The notes beneath the pieces are model-generated. The model did no database searches, was not told the DNA's origin, and saw nothing but the letters and a program-made list of their open reading frames with translations. 64,000 bases of DNA from a virus. The DNA is taken from the IMG/VR virus record IMGVR_UViG_3300035661_000012, positions 62,001 to 126,000 of that record. One strand, 5' to 3'. Position numbers and translations under genes: made by a program. Shown here piece by piece: positions 52,140 through 60,186 of this stretch. Every line of letters begins with the position of its first letter. Position 1 is the first letter of the stretch.

Positions 52140-52195
52140 TTTATTACCTTAGCTTTGTTGTTAATTTGTTTATTTTCGCCGAAAACAATTCATGG

Positions 52196-52801
52196 TTATA
52201 ATTCTTTGAGTAATAAGCTTTGGAATTTCTTTTTCTTAAAGAATAACTCAAGTAGCTGAATGACATCCCAGGCATCAGCTAATGCTTCATGCTTAACTGT
52301 ATTGCCAAGATTTGCCCTTTGCTTGCAAATTTCGGTTCCTGGAAGGCTGTCATCTTTTTCAGGATCAAAGTATAATATTGCCGGGTCTAATGCCCGATGG
52401 CGTACATTGATCTTCTTTTCAAAGTTTGGCAGCCTTTTAAGGAACTGTAAATCGAAGGAGAGGACGTTTTTACCAGCTAATGTTATCCATAATTGATCAT
52501 CATCTTTGACGTCTTGATATTTGCGAAGAAATGTTTCTAATCTATCAACAGCTTCTTCTGGGGAGCAAAATAAATCGGACTTATTCTTATCTGCCATCAT
52601 ACTAATAATTCTGTTGTTTAAATTCAATGCATATGGTTCGCCGACAATAGGAAAATGGCGAATATATGTATGGAACTTCGGAGATTCTTCATAACTCTTA
52701 GGATTAGTCGTATCATAAATGATAGCACCAATTTCTAAGACTTGACAATATTCAGGGTTTAATCCTGTTGTTTCTATATCTAAGCTTACTATGATAGCCA
52801 T
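52196..52801 (-). CDS. DnaQ-like 3'-5' exonuclease (DEDDh)
   Basis: 201 aa. Exo I: VSLDIETTGL (D-E). Exo II: VLSFDLQFLKRLP. Exo III: HEALADAWDVIQLL (H-x4-D). All four acidic residues and the His are in place. Probable proofreading partner for the split DnaE polymerase, or RNase T-like processing. Confidence 0.85.
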   Translation of the reverse strand: MAIIVSLDIETTGLNPEYCQVLEIGAIIYDTTNPKSYEESPKFHTYIRHFPIVGEPYALNLNNRIISMMADKNKSDLFCSPEEAVDRLETFLRKYQDVKDDDQLWITLAGKNVLSFDLQFLKRLPNFEKKINVRHRALDPAILYFDPEKDDSLPGTEICKQRANLGNTVKHEALADAWDVIQLLELFFKKKKFQSLLLKEL

Positions 52802-52810
52802 ATTTTATTC

Positions 52811-53251
52811 CTAAAAAGGGGCAATATCGCAAATGATAAATCGCCCATCGTTTAAAATTTCATTGATTACGGGATAAACTTCTCCCCAAAACAATCCTCC
52901 ATTTCCGCATCCAACATGAGGAAGATAAACTCTCTCTAAGCCTATTTTATCAGCCAATATTCTTAGGTTATAAGCGCTTTGCTTTATTAAATGTATATCT
53001 GATTTCTGTTGTGGATTGTGTTTTGTTGGAAAGGATACTAAATTAAATTCTTTGACATAAAATGGAAAGTTTCCATGTTCTCTAACCATGCTCCCAAGTC
53101 TTAATGGAAGAGATGGATATCTCTCCTTAGCTTCAAGAGCTAATCCGCGTCCCATAATTAACTCACCATTAACAGTTACACCATTTGTTGGAATTGCTAT
53201 TGTTTGATCTCTTGAATGCAGTATCCATATATCGCCGATTAAATGTTTCAT
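52811..53251 (-). CDS. Macro-domain protein
   Basis: 146 aa from MKHLIGDIW (SD GGAG; an upstream in-frame start is unlikely). Motifs: IAIPTNGVTVNGELIMGRGLA (ADP-ribose loop 1, N and G-rich), and VYLPHVGCGNGGLFWGEV (loop 2). Similar to ADP-ribose-1''-phosphatase/Poa1-like macro domains. May remove or bind ADP-ribose or its signalling derivatives. Confidence 0.85.
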   Translation of the reverse strand: MKHLIGDIWILHSRDQTIAIPTNGVTVNGELIMGRGLALEAKERYPSLPLRLGSMVREHGNFPFYVKEFNLVSFPTKHNPQQKSDIHLIKQSAYNLRILADKIGLERVYLPHVGCGNGGLFWGEVYPVINEILNDGRFIICDIAPF

Positions 53252-53286
53252 TTTAACTCCAATAGATAACCATAGCTTAAAATACA

Positions 53287-53688
53287 TTAATAATTCATTG
53301 GTTCCGGAGGTATGATTTTGACTTCATTGTTGACTATATTACGGTTGTAGCGTATTGGTATTGGTTTATCCAATAATTTATCCCCGATTTTTATTATTGA
53401 GGCACATTCTCTAGAATATGCGAATGGTTCTTTTTCATCTAATTCAAGAATATCATTGGTAAAATTTATTTCCTGCTCTAAAAATATCGATGTATTGCGT
53501 TTATTTAAGCCATATTCTTGACCGCGCATTAATTGTCTGCGTAAATGTATTTGTGCACGTAGAACGTCCAGTGTTACAGAAATAGCCTTTTTTAGTGTAT
53601 TAAATGCTGTCTTTCTTTTGCATTTGTCACTAACTGATAAAAGCATCATTCTTTTAGCTAAAGACCAATGAGATGATATAACTGACAT
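53287..53688 (-). CDS. Hypothetical protein (133 aa)
   Basis: SD TGGAG. N-terminal helices rich in Arg/Leu (FNTLKKAISVTLDVLRAQI), a charged middle (LELDEKEPFAYSRE) and a proline-containing end. It sits between macro and SLOG-like genes. No family recognised. Confidence 0.4.
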   Translation of the reverse strand: MSVISSHWSLAKRMMLLSVSDKCKRKTAFNTLKKAISVTLDVLRAQIHLRRQLMRGQEYGLNKRNTSIFLEQEINFTNDILELDEKEPFAYSRECASIIKIGDKLLDKPIPIRYNRNIVNNEVKIIPPEPMNY

Positions 53689-53701
53689 GTTTTCTCCAAT
53701 T

Positions 53702-54241
53702 TTATAAACTTCTGCGTATTAAATCGCGGATAGCAAATCTTCCTTTTGGGGTGAGTTCTCTACTTCCTATACCTGCAAAATTATCTTCTGTAATAAATAA
53801 ATTGTTAAGCGGATTCCAAATATTTTCATCGTATAAATATTTATACCATATATCATCGTTCTGATCATAAACGTAAACTGGGCATTTTTTTAATAATATC
53901 GCCATACTAACTGCCCATCCAGTTCCGCCTTTAACAAGTCCTTCTTCATCAATTGTAGATACTGCATATATAGCATCAGAATTTGTTACTTGAAACCAAT
54001 TACGAGATATTAGTTGTCTAACATACAATGATGATGGTGTATTCCGCTTTAGATACTTTCTTACTTTCTCTAAAGCATTGTATCCCTCTTGCAACTGTTC
54101 TTGGCTGATAATAACACGATTAGTGCTTGCTGTATTGTGACCAACGAAAGAATATGCTTTAACTTTCCAGCCCATTCTAATCGATTCTTTTTCAAAGACT
54201 GTATCAGCACCAGTTGCACCACCAGAATGACATATTTTCAT
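53702..54241 (-). CDS. SLOG-like (DprA/YspA-type) Rossmann protein
   Basis: 179 aa from MKICHSGGATGAD (SD GGAG). ICHSGGATGADTVFE is the SLOG phosphate-binding loop. GGTGWAVSMAILLKKCPVYVYD is the second glycine-rich loop with helix. A repeat-like FAGIGSRELTPKG follows. SLOG domains bind or make nucleotide-derived signals. Adjacent to the macro gene, suggesting nucleotide-sugar/NAD chemistry. Confidence 0.7.
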   Translation of the reverse strand: MKICHSGGATGADTVFEKESIRMGWKVKAYSFVGHNTASTNRVIISQEQLQEGYNALEKVRKYLKRNTPSSLYVRQLISRNWFQVTNSDAIYAVSTIDEEGLVKGGTGWAVSMAILLKKCPVYVYDQNDDIWYKYLYDENIWNPLNNLFITEDNFAGIGSRELTPKGRFAIRDLIRRSL

Positions 54242-54253
54242 AGTTATCTCCAT

Positions 54254-54280
54254 AAAAAAAAGAGAGACCGAAGTCTCTCT
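54254..54280 (-). terminator. UUCG-capped terminator
   Basis: Minus strand AGAGAGAC-TTCG-GTCTCTCT followed by TTTTTTTT. Very strong. The transglycosylase stop codon (54279) falls in its first bases. Confidence 0.95.
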
Positions 54281-55001
54281 AGTTATTTACATTTAATATT
54301 TGACCGAGCCTAATGTTGTCATTCGCATTATACTCGGTTGGTATTTGCTTTGTTCGTTTCGTTCGTATTATTTCTTTGGCTATTCTTTTCATCCATAAAT
54401 CCGAGGTAACCAGTTCCATTTTGTTTAGATATGTATTAGAATATGCTCCATAATATCTTCGTATAACGTTATCTAAAATGGTGTACTCTGATTGAGTATA
54501 TTTGCTCATTTCGTCATTAATTAAATAACGCAGAATATATCCAGAAGCTTTAATTGACACATCGGGCAAATACAGATCCATTTCAGTTTCGGCTATTTTA
54601 TGAGCTTTTAGACTATCGCCCCAAAAAACCCACATAACGCCGCCTAAACCAACTGCATTAGTGGTTATAGATTTTCCCTTAGCAACAACGTTTACTGTAG
54701 GATGCGTAATCATAAATCTATAATCTGATTCTACGCGGAAGATTGCATGCATTAGACCAACAGGCAATTTATATTCTTTTGAAGTTTGCTCTATTGCTTC
54801 TAATATAATTTTTCTAACATGCGCAGAATAACCATATGTTAGTAAATCGTCATTAACTAATCTTAGCTCATAGGAAGTATCATCTGTATTTGTATTTGCT
54901 AATGTATTAGTTGATGGTCGTGTTTTTAAAAATACCACAAGTGATATTAAAATCACAGCTATTACAAAACCAAAAATATATATTTTGTTGATTTTGTTCA
55001 T
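54279..55001 (-). CDS. Membrane-anchored lytic transglycosylase (SLT-like)
   Basis: 240 aa from MNKINKIYIFGF (SD AGGAGG; longer versions are unlikely). N-terminal TM helix (IYIFGFVIAVILISLVVFL). Catalytic region: LPVGLMHAIFRVESDYRF with the active-site Glu in VES-D-Y, then AVGLGGVMWVFWGDSLK, VSIKASGYILRYL and VIRRYYGAYS, matching the SLT fold (E-S, G-x-x-Q/G-x-x-x-x-x, A-x-x-Y-L). Cleaves peptidoglycan, for lysis or infection. Confidence 0.8.
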   Translation of the reverse strand: MNKINKIYIFGFVIAVILISLVVFLKTRPSTNTLANTNTDDTSYELRLVNDDLLTYGYSAHVRKIILEAIEQTSKEYKLPVGLMHAIFRVESDYRFMITHPTVNVVAKGKSITTNAVGLGGVMWVFWGDSLKAHKIAETEMDLYLPDVSIKASGYILRYLINDEMSKYTQSEYTILDNVIRRYYGAYSNTYLNKMELVTSDLWMKRIAKEIIRTKRTKQIPTEYNANDNIRLGQILNVNN

Positions 55002-55014
55002 TAAGCCTCCTATT

Positions 55015-55227
55015 TTATTTTTTACCATAATCGGTAGCGTGAAATCCACTGCCTTTAAACTTATGTCCAACATGGCCGTTCCACACTCTTTTCATAGGTT
55101 GTGAACAAGCTGGACATTTAAACGAGTCTTTTAACTGCTCGTATTCATTACTGCCAAGTAATTCGGTGATTGTTTTGTTATAATTTAGGCAATCTGGATT
55201 CTTGCATATAAAATCATATAAGGGCAT
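55015..55227 (-). CDS. FmdB-like zinc-ribbon protein
   Basis: 70 aa, SD AAGGAGG. MPLYDFICKNPDC ... FKCPACSQPMKRVW ... GSGFHATDYGKK matches FmdB family putative regulators (MPlY-y-C ... C..C ... G-G-ff.tD). Small regulatory zinc-ribbon. Precedes the transglycosylase. Confidence 0.85.
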   Translation of the reverse strand: MPLYDFICKNPDCLNYNKTITELLGSNEYEQLKDSFKCPACSQPMKRVWNGHVGHKFKGSGFHATDYGKK

Positions 55228-55245
55228 AGTTCCTCCTTTTCTTGT

Positions 55246-56262
55246 TTATTTTTGGTTTAATAAGTATTGATTACTAATAACTTTGAATGAAACTCTGCCT
55301 TCATGAGGATCAATAGTTTCTTCTTTGCATTTTATTACAATGCCTTCTCTATATTGAGAGCTTTGAATAGCTGATTTACCATCTGCAAATTGCAGGATTG
55401 CTTCTAATTTATCTGCGTTTTGGGCAATGTCATTAATGGATTTGTCTTCTGAAATAATAGGCGCTGTTGGAATTGCTAATCGTTTGGCTATATTGACAAA
55501 TTCGTTCCACTCGATATATCGTTGCTTATCAATATCATAAATATCAAATAGTCTTAGCTCTGGTGATATGCGTTGATAAACATTTTTCTGAATGCCAGGG
55601 CCAATAATTTCCCCTTGTATAGCTAAGTTTCTATTGAGATCGCGTAATTTATTCTCAATATCATATTTCTTAGCTATTTGCCAATATAAGCTATTTGATT
55701 CTTTTAATTCTAAATTACGAGAACATACACCAAATTCATTATTATTAATATAGTAAGTGCTTGATGTTCCGTCTAATTTTTCAGTAATGACAACTATATT
55801 AGATGCATATTTATCAAGAAAGTTCGGGATATTTTGAATACGCGGCTGATCTGTTTTTGGAATAAAAGAAGGGAAGCCACCTTTTGCTTCTCCGTTAATC
55901 TTTGTTTCTTCTTCATATAAAGTTATTCCAAGTATATCCGTTACATCAACTCCAGGCTTTAAAACGAAGCCATCCATCTTTGGTAATATACTAAGTGGGA
56001 AAATAATTCCCTGCGATATTTGACCGCGTAATTTAATTGTGCGAATACGATAATTTTTATCTTTCAGAAAGGCAAATTCTTCTTTCGGCGGCAAAATTGA
56101 ATCTATTTCGCAGTATATACATAACTCTCCTGGTTGAAATTCACCTTTCTTTACAACTACCCGCCATCCAGAATCTACCATAGTAGCGAGCTCAATATTA
56201 TCAGCATTTTCAATAGGATATAGTTTATCAATGACCTTTAGAGTAGCTAAGGCTCTTTCCAT
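55246..56262 (-). CDS. RNA ligase, DraRnl/Rnl5 type
   Basis: 338 aa, SD GAGG. N-terminal OB-like domain (LATLKVIDKLYPIENADNIE, GDLC-like GELCIYCEID), then the nucleotidyltransferase core: TEKLDGTSS with K162-x-D-G, FGVCSRNLEL, IQGEIIGPG, REGIVIK and FKVIS (motifs I, III, IIIa, IV, V). OB-first order is that of Deinococcus-type Rnl rather than T4 Rnl1/Rnl2. Could reseal host- or phage-cut RNA (for example tRNA restriction). Confidence 0.85.
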   Translation of the reverse strand: MERALATLKVIDKLYPIENADNIELATMVDSGWRVVVKKGEFQPGELCIYCEIDSILPPKEEFAFLKDKNYRIRTIKLRGQISQGIIFPLSILPKMDGFVLKPGVDVTDILGITLYEEETKINGEAKGGFPSFIPKTDQPRIQNIPNFLDKYASNIVVITEKLDGTSSTYYINNNEFGVCSRNLELKESNSLYWQIAKKYDIENKLRDLNRNLAIQGEIIGPGIQKNVYQRISPELRLFDIYDIDKQRYIEWNEFVNIAKRLAIPTAPIISEDKSINDIAQNADKLEAILQFADGKSAIQSSQYREGIVIKCKEETIDPHEGRVSFKVISNQYLLNQK

Positions 56263-56278
56263 TATTACCTCTTGTTAT

Positions 56279-56650
56279 TTAATTAGCTTTGTCAGAAACG
56301 AAGGTTATTCCTTGTATTTTTAGTTCGCTAACTTTACCTTCTTTTACTTTTTCTTTTAATATTCCCTTAGTGATATTATTCCGCTCGCAATATTCTTCTT
56401 CTGTGTACCAATCTGCTGATAAATCTTGCGTATGCGTTCTAATAGTATCAGTTTTAAGTTTATCGAAATCAATTTTATATGGATCAATTATCATAGCGAG
56501 TAAATCATATTCATCCTCGCATGTAATTTTAGATGCTTCGACAAGTACTTGCCTATCATCAAGATCTATAATCTCACGATCATGATACCAGGCGAGAGAA
56601 TATCTATTATTGTCTAATTTCTTGATTACTATTTTTCTGTGATGTAACAT
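56279..56650 (-). CDS. Hypothetical protein, HTH-like C-terminus (123 aa)
   Basis: Start MLHHRK (ATG 56650). Strand-rich N-terminus with LDDRQVLVEASKI and a C-terminal region (YTEEEYCERNNITKGILKEKV) similar to excisionase/MerR-type HTH with wing, then GKVSELKIQGITF. Could be a small DNA-binding regulator. Confidence 0.5.
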   Translation of the reverse strand: MLHHRKIVIKKLDNNRYSLAWYHDREIIDLDDRQVLVEASKITCEDEYDLLAMIIDPYKIDFDKLKTDTIRTHTQDLSADWYTEEEYCERNNITKGILKEKVKEGKVSELKIQGITFVSDKAN

Positions 56651-56683
56651 AATTATTACCAATTTAGTTTAATTAAAAACGGA

Positions 56684-56917
56684 TTACGGCTCTTTAATTG
56701 GAAGGCCTTTTTCTAGCATTGATCTAAAATTCACTTCCTTAACCTTGTCAAGATTTGCAAGAGCTTCGTGTATTGTATCTCCATCTGCCATAAAAGCTTC
56801 TCTGCCAAGCATTGGTATGCAGGCGCAATAACCACCACCTTCATCTTTTGGTATTTTAGTAATACCGATAGGATATTTGATTCTCATATAGTATTCTAGC
56901 TTTTCCTGAATACTCAT
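56684..56917 (-). CDS. HicB-like (type II antitoxin fold) protein
   Basis: 77 aa. YPIGITKIPKDEGGGYCACIP-x-LG, then GDTIHEALANLDKVKE and KGLPIKEP: the HicB-like partial RNase H fold (Y-P...E-GGGY-A-IP...GdT-eEAl...G...P-P). No HicA toxin gene neighbours it. Overlaps the next gene by ATGA. Confidence 0.75.
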   Translation of the reverse strand: MSIQEKLEYYMRIKYPIGITKIPKDEGGGYCACIPMLGREAFMADGDTIHEALANLDKVKEVNFRSMLEKGLPIKEP

Positions 56918-57114
56918 TTTTCTTCGTCCTTAAAGTTCTCTAAGTTATTGAGAAATTCATTGAATTGCTTTAGCGTTGCAGTGTATATTTCTGCAAGCCT
57001 CTCAATAAGCTCCTTTTGTTTTGCAATAAGCTTATTTTGCGCATCCATTTTTATAGCCATTATTAAAGCAACATCCACAGCTATGATAAGTAAAATTTGC
57101 CATATTGAAAGCAT
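56914..57114 (-). CDS. Small membrane/coiled-coil protein (66 aa)
   Basis: ATG at 57114 (AAGGA upstream). N-terminal TM (LSIWQILLIIAVDVALIMAI), then coiled coil (LIAKQKELIERLAEIYTATLK). Coupled to the HicB-like gene. Role unknown. Confidence 0.5.
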   Translation of the reverse strand: MLSIWQILLIIAVDVALIMAIKMDAQNKLIAKQKELIERLAEIYTATLKQFNEFLNNLENFKDEEK

Positions 57115-57125
57115 TTTATTATTCC

Positions 57126-57287
57126 TTAGATTAAAATTAATATTATTGGCAATAAAATACCAATGATTAATATAATTCCACTGATGTATTGCAGACCGCT
57201 TTTTCTGTATGGGCAATCTTCTTCTTCGCAAATTTCACAGTCATAATGCATCGCACTTTCATAGTTTCCATTACAAGCTTTGTTCAT
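57126..57287 (-). CDS. Small cysteine-rich, C-terminal TM protein (53 aa)
   Basis: ATG 57287 with GGAG 10 bases upstream; overlaps the upstream gene end by 17 bases. Sequence: MNKACNGNYESAMHYDCE, then ICEEEDCPYRKSG, then a hydrophobic C-terminus (IILIIGILLPIILILI). Five cysteines before a single TM segment suggest a metal-binding membrane protein. Confidence 0.55.
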   Translation of the reverse strand: MNKACNGNYESAMHYDCEICEEEDCPYRKSGLQYISGIILIIGILLPIILILI

Positions 57288-57666
57288 TTTCTTCTCCGCT
57301 TATTCTTTTGACTATTTCGTTTACTATAGTAGTCGACGCATAGCACATACCATTTTTAACTGGTAGAACTTTTGCAAATTCTGTATCCTTTCTTACTTGA
57401 AGCACCCTTCCTGTGCAATATGGATCATTTCTGTCATCAGTTTTAGCTTCGTCAAATTCAAGGATGATATTATATTCATCCATTCGGAATTTCTCTTTGC
57501 AGTCATCGCATGGTTCTTCTAAGAAGCCTACCACTTTTCCATGATATTGCGATAAGTCTGTCAATGGTTCGCCATTAAAATATCTTGTGGCTACTACTAT
57601 TTCTGCATCAACTTCTTTATGACAAACTCTGCATACTCGTTTTACTAAAGCTACATGTTCTGCCAT
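57271..57666 (-). CDS. Zinc-ribbon-like protein (131 aa)
   Basis: SD AAGG. CRVCHKEVDAE ... EEPCDDCKEK gives two CxxC pairs. Remainder mixed alpha/beta, acidic. Unassigned. Confidence 0.5.
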   Translation of the reverse strand: MAEHVALVKRVCRVCHKEVDAEIVVATRYFNGEPLTDLSQYHGKVVGFLEEPCDDCKEKFRMDEYNIILEFDEAKTDDRNDPYCTGRVLQVRKDTEFAKVLPVKNGMCYASTTIVNEIVKRISGEENEQSL

Positions 57667-57687
57667 GTTATTACCTTTGTATTATTT

Positions 57688-57918
57688 TTAAGATTCGTTA
57701 TTATGCTTTATATAATATTCTTTAATTCTCTGAAATAGATCTGGCTTATAATATTTGCATTCGCCATCAAGATTAGGATAATCAGAGTCAAGAATATGAA
57801 CAGTTTTTCTAAATTTGCCCGCTATATAATTTTCTTCCACCCCTAGCTGTGGAGCTACACAATAAACTTCGTGCCTAAAAAACTTGCAATTCTTACAATA
57901 GACTTTCATTGTTTCCAT
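57688..57918 (-). CDS. Small cysteine-motif protein (76 aa)
   Basis: Starts at ATG 57918, or ATG 57909 with SD GGAA. YCKNCKFFRHEVYCVAP ... GECKYY: CxxC...C...C pattern as in small phage zinc proteins. Function unknown. Confidence 0.5.
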   Translation of the reverse strand: METMKVYCKNCKFFRHEVYCVAPQLGVEENYIAGKFRKTVHILDSDYPNLDGECKYYKPDLFQRIKEYYIKHNNES

Positions 57919-57948
57919 CTTTTTATTGAGTTAATTTGATATTTAAGA

Positions 57949-58194
57949 CTACGATTGTGCTTCATCGTTAAGTTCCTTTGCATTATTAAGCATGTATCTG
58001 CTTAATTTCCGATAGGCTTCTTCGACGCTCTTGTTGTCAAAGCCTCTGAATTTAACCCTTGCGGGATAAATATTCTTAATCTTATCGTTTTCAATATCAA
58101 ATACCAAAGCCCATCCAAAAATGTGGAGTATTTGATTAACGATCAACACTAATCCTGTATCTCTAAATTCCGACCACTCTTTCTTGGTTATCAT
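57949..58194 (-). CDS. Hypothetical protein (81 aa)
   Basis: ATG 58194 (SD GGAG). KKEWSEFRDTGLVLIVNQILHIFGWALVF, then IYPARVKFRGFDNKSVEEAY. Small alpha/beta protein; a similar small phage-protein type is familiar but unnamed. Follows 58196-58411 by one base. Confidence 0.5.
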   Translation of the reverse strand: MITKKEWSEFRDTGLVLIVNQILHIFGWALVFDIENDKIKNIYPARVKFRGFDNKSVEEAYRKLSRYMLNNAKELNDEAQS

Positions 58195-58195
58195 C

Positions 58196-58411
58196 TTATT
58201 CTCCGTTTTCTTTATTGTTTTTAAGTGTAAAGTTCTTTTCATAGGATAGCTCGAAGTCATAATGCGTACTTTCTGATGTACCTTGCATAATTGCATAGCG
58301 TATCACATTTGGTAAAATAATCAACGCGGTTATTATTCTCTCCGATTGTGTTTCATCGGTTTTTAAATAAACCACGTCACCGATATTAAACTTATTTTCG
58401 ATTATCATCAT
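58196..58411 (-). CDS. Hypothetical small beta protein (71 aa)
   Basis: KFNIGDVVYLKTDETQSERIITALIILPNVIRY and HYDFELSYEKN: an SH3-like barrel order (GDvVyLkTD-x-x-Q-x-R-iv). Two adjacent ATGs give alternative starts. Coupled to the 81-aa gene. Confidence 0.5.
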   Translation of the reverse strand: MMIIENKFNIGDVVYLKTDETQSERIITALIILPNVIRYAIMQGTSESTHYDFELSYEKNFTLKNNKENGE

Positions 58412-58434
58412 TATTATTGATTTCCCTTTTTTGG

Positions 58435-58809
58435 TTAATCATTATCTGCATTTTCCTTCATACTCATCTGTTTCAACTTTTTTACGAATAATTTGAAATC
58501 AGTACTTTCTGTTACAACTGAGTTTAGACAGCGATTACCCGCTGGACGTTTTTCTACAAGAGAATATGTTAATACACGTTTAGTTTCTCTAGTTCCGTGT
58601 GATTTTGTGTCATTATGTTTTGTTATATAATCAACGTATTCTACCTTTTCTATCCATTGCCCCGTTGAAGAATGAAGGTGCGGACTCCCGGGGAGTGAAA
58701 CGTAACCAAGGCGTCGAAGTATATTTTTCTCTGATTTAGTGAAATCCGGCATAAAATCAATATATCCCTTCAAATCTTTTTTTGGCACCAATTGACGTTC
58801 TATTTTCAT
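58435..58809 (-). CDS. Hypothetical protein, paralog A (124 aa)
   Basis: SD GAGG. Shares with the next gene (58826-59191) GYxxFxPxFTKSEKxxLRRxGY, LPGSxxLHSSxGxWIxKxExVDY, ETxRxLxYxLxExRP and TDFKLFxKxLKxM. Tandem duplicate, strongly diverged in the C-terminus. Function unknown. Confidence 0.6.
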   Translation of the reverse strand: MKIERQLVPKKDLKGYIDFMPDFTKSEKNILRRLGYVSLPGSPHLHSSTGQWIEKVEYVDYITKHNDTKSHGTRETKRVLTYSLVEKRPAGNRCLNSVVTESTDFKLFVKKLKQMSMKENADND

Positions 58810-58825
58810 TTTTTATCCTCATTAT

Positions 58826-59191
58826 TTATTTTTTTTCTTGATCATACATCTTTTTTAATCTTTTCGCGAATAATTTGAAATCAGTATTCTCTAGTATTAT
58901 TGTGTTTGAATAGCTACCTGGGCGTCTTTCTGCAAGAGCATATACCAAGATACGATTAGTTTCTGTAACGCCTGTTAATTTTGTATCTTCATAGTTTACT
59001 ACATAATCAACACGCTCTATTTTTTGAATCCACTTTCCTTGCGAAGAATGGAGAAATTGGCTTCCAGGGAGTGGGGCATAGCCAAAACGGCGAAGCATGC
59101 TCTTTTCTGATTTTGTGAATTCTGGTACAAAATTAACATATCCTGTTATTGAATCATTTTCTAATATCAATCGTTGTGGTAATGTTTTCAT
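58826..59191 (-). CDS. Hypothetical protein, paralog B (121 aa)
   Basis: SD AAAGGAAG. Paralog of 58435-58809 (see there); about half of aligned positions look identical. The shared block FTKSEKSMLRRFGYAPLPGS suggests a compact alpha/beta domain. Function unknown. Confidence 0.6.
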   Translation of the reverse strand: MKTLPQRLILENDSITGYVNFVPEFTKSEKSMLRRFGYAPLPGSQFLHSSQGKWIQKIERVDYVVNYEDTKLTGVTETNRILVYALAERRPGSYSNTIILENTDFKLFAKRLKKMYDQEKK

Positions 59192-59241
59192 TTCTTCTTC
59201 CTTTTGATTATTATTTAATGGGCAAATATAAGGTTTTCTTC

Positions 59242-59607
59242 CTATTTCTTATCTGCCTGTTTATCTAAGGTAGTATCTATAATACCATTGATTTCATCAA
59301 ATTCAACGAAATCGACTGTCGCTATTTTTGCATAAAAAGTGAATGGTGTTTCTAAATATCCCGAATTTGAGACAATATTGTGCTTCTGTTTATATTGTTC
59401 AAAATTATAATATCCGAATCTTTCTTTTTTGGTATTTCCATTAGGAAACACATGCAATGGAAATCTGCTTTCCATTAATTCTAAAAGCTTATTCCCCATG
59501 TCACAGGCATTTTCATATGTATCATACATACCTAAAGCTACAGTTTTATCGTCATAGCTAAAGGGGGACCGTGGTCTAATTTCAAATGTTAGCAAATATT
59601 TTTTCAT
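59242..59607 (-). CDS. Hypothetical protein (121 aa)
   Basis: SD GGAG. YLLTFEIRPRSPFSYDDKTVALGMYDTYENACDMGN resembles small phage proteins with a ferredoxin-like fold and a helix carrying ENAxxxGN. No name. Confidence 0.45.
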   Translation of the reverse strand: MKKYLLTFEIRPRSPFSYDDKTVALGMYDTYENACDMGNKLLELMESRFPLHVFPNGNTKKERFGYYNFEQYKQKHNIVSNSGYLETPFTFYAKIATVDFVEFDEINGIIDTTLDKQADKK

Positions 59608-59611
59608 AAGG

Positions 59612-60175
59612 TTATTCTCCTTTTACATAATAAAAATCAAATTCATCTTCAATTTCATTTTCTGCAGGTTCTCTATCAAAAGATTTTTTGTAACTTGATC
59701 TTACTAAATATGCGGAGTACCATCTTCCATTCTGCATACTGCTTGTGCCATTATCCCATACAATGACATATGGTAATTCGCTTATCTCATCAAATAGTTC
59801 TGTGTTGATAGTCTCTCCATCGAAAATCTTCTTGAAGAACTTAAATTCTTCTTTTGATTCATCGTATAATTTTTTATTTTTATTCGCCAGATTTTTCAAA
59901 TACAATCTTATTGCTTTATTAATTCCTTGATAAAATCTATATTCATTCATATCATGCATATCATTAAAGATTTTATCAGTTTCTTCTTTTGATAGGTATT
60001 CGTTTTCAAGTTTGACATTATCTTCTTTTTTGGCTGCGAACCTACTACAATAAAATCCCTCAATATCTTGATCGGGGATTTCATCTTCCAGCACTGTACA
60101 TGTCGCAAAACAAACACCTTCAGCAGTTTCAAAAACAATGTGCTTGCAATTTGCACAACATTTATTAGTTTTCAT
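59612..60175 (-). CDS. Hypothetical protein with N-terminal CxxC (187 aa)
   Basis: MKTNKCCANCKHIVFETAEGVCFATC begins with a probable zinc site (CxxC ... C ... C). Then a helical body (LYLKNLANKNKKLYDESKEEF) and an acidic end. Unknown. Confidence 0.5.
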   Translation of the reverse strand: MKTNKCCANCKHIVFETAEGVCFATCTVLEDEIPDQDIEGFYCSRFAAKKEDNVKLENEYLSKEETDKIFNDMHDMNEYRFYQGINKAIRLYLKNLANKNKKLYDESKEEFKFFKKIFDGETINTELFDEISELPYVIVWDNGTSSMQNGRWYSAYLVRSSYKKSFDREPAENEIEDEFDFYYVKGE

Positions 60176-60186
60176 TTATTAGCTTC

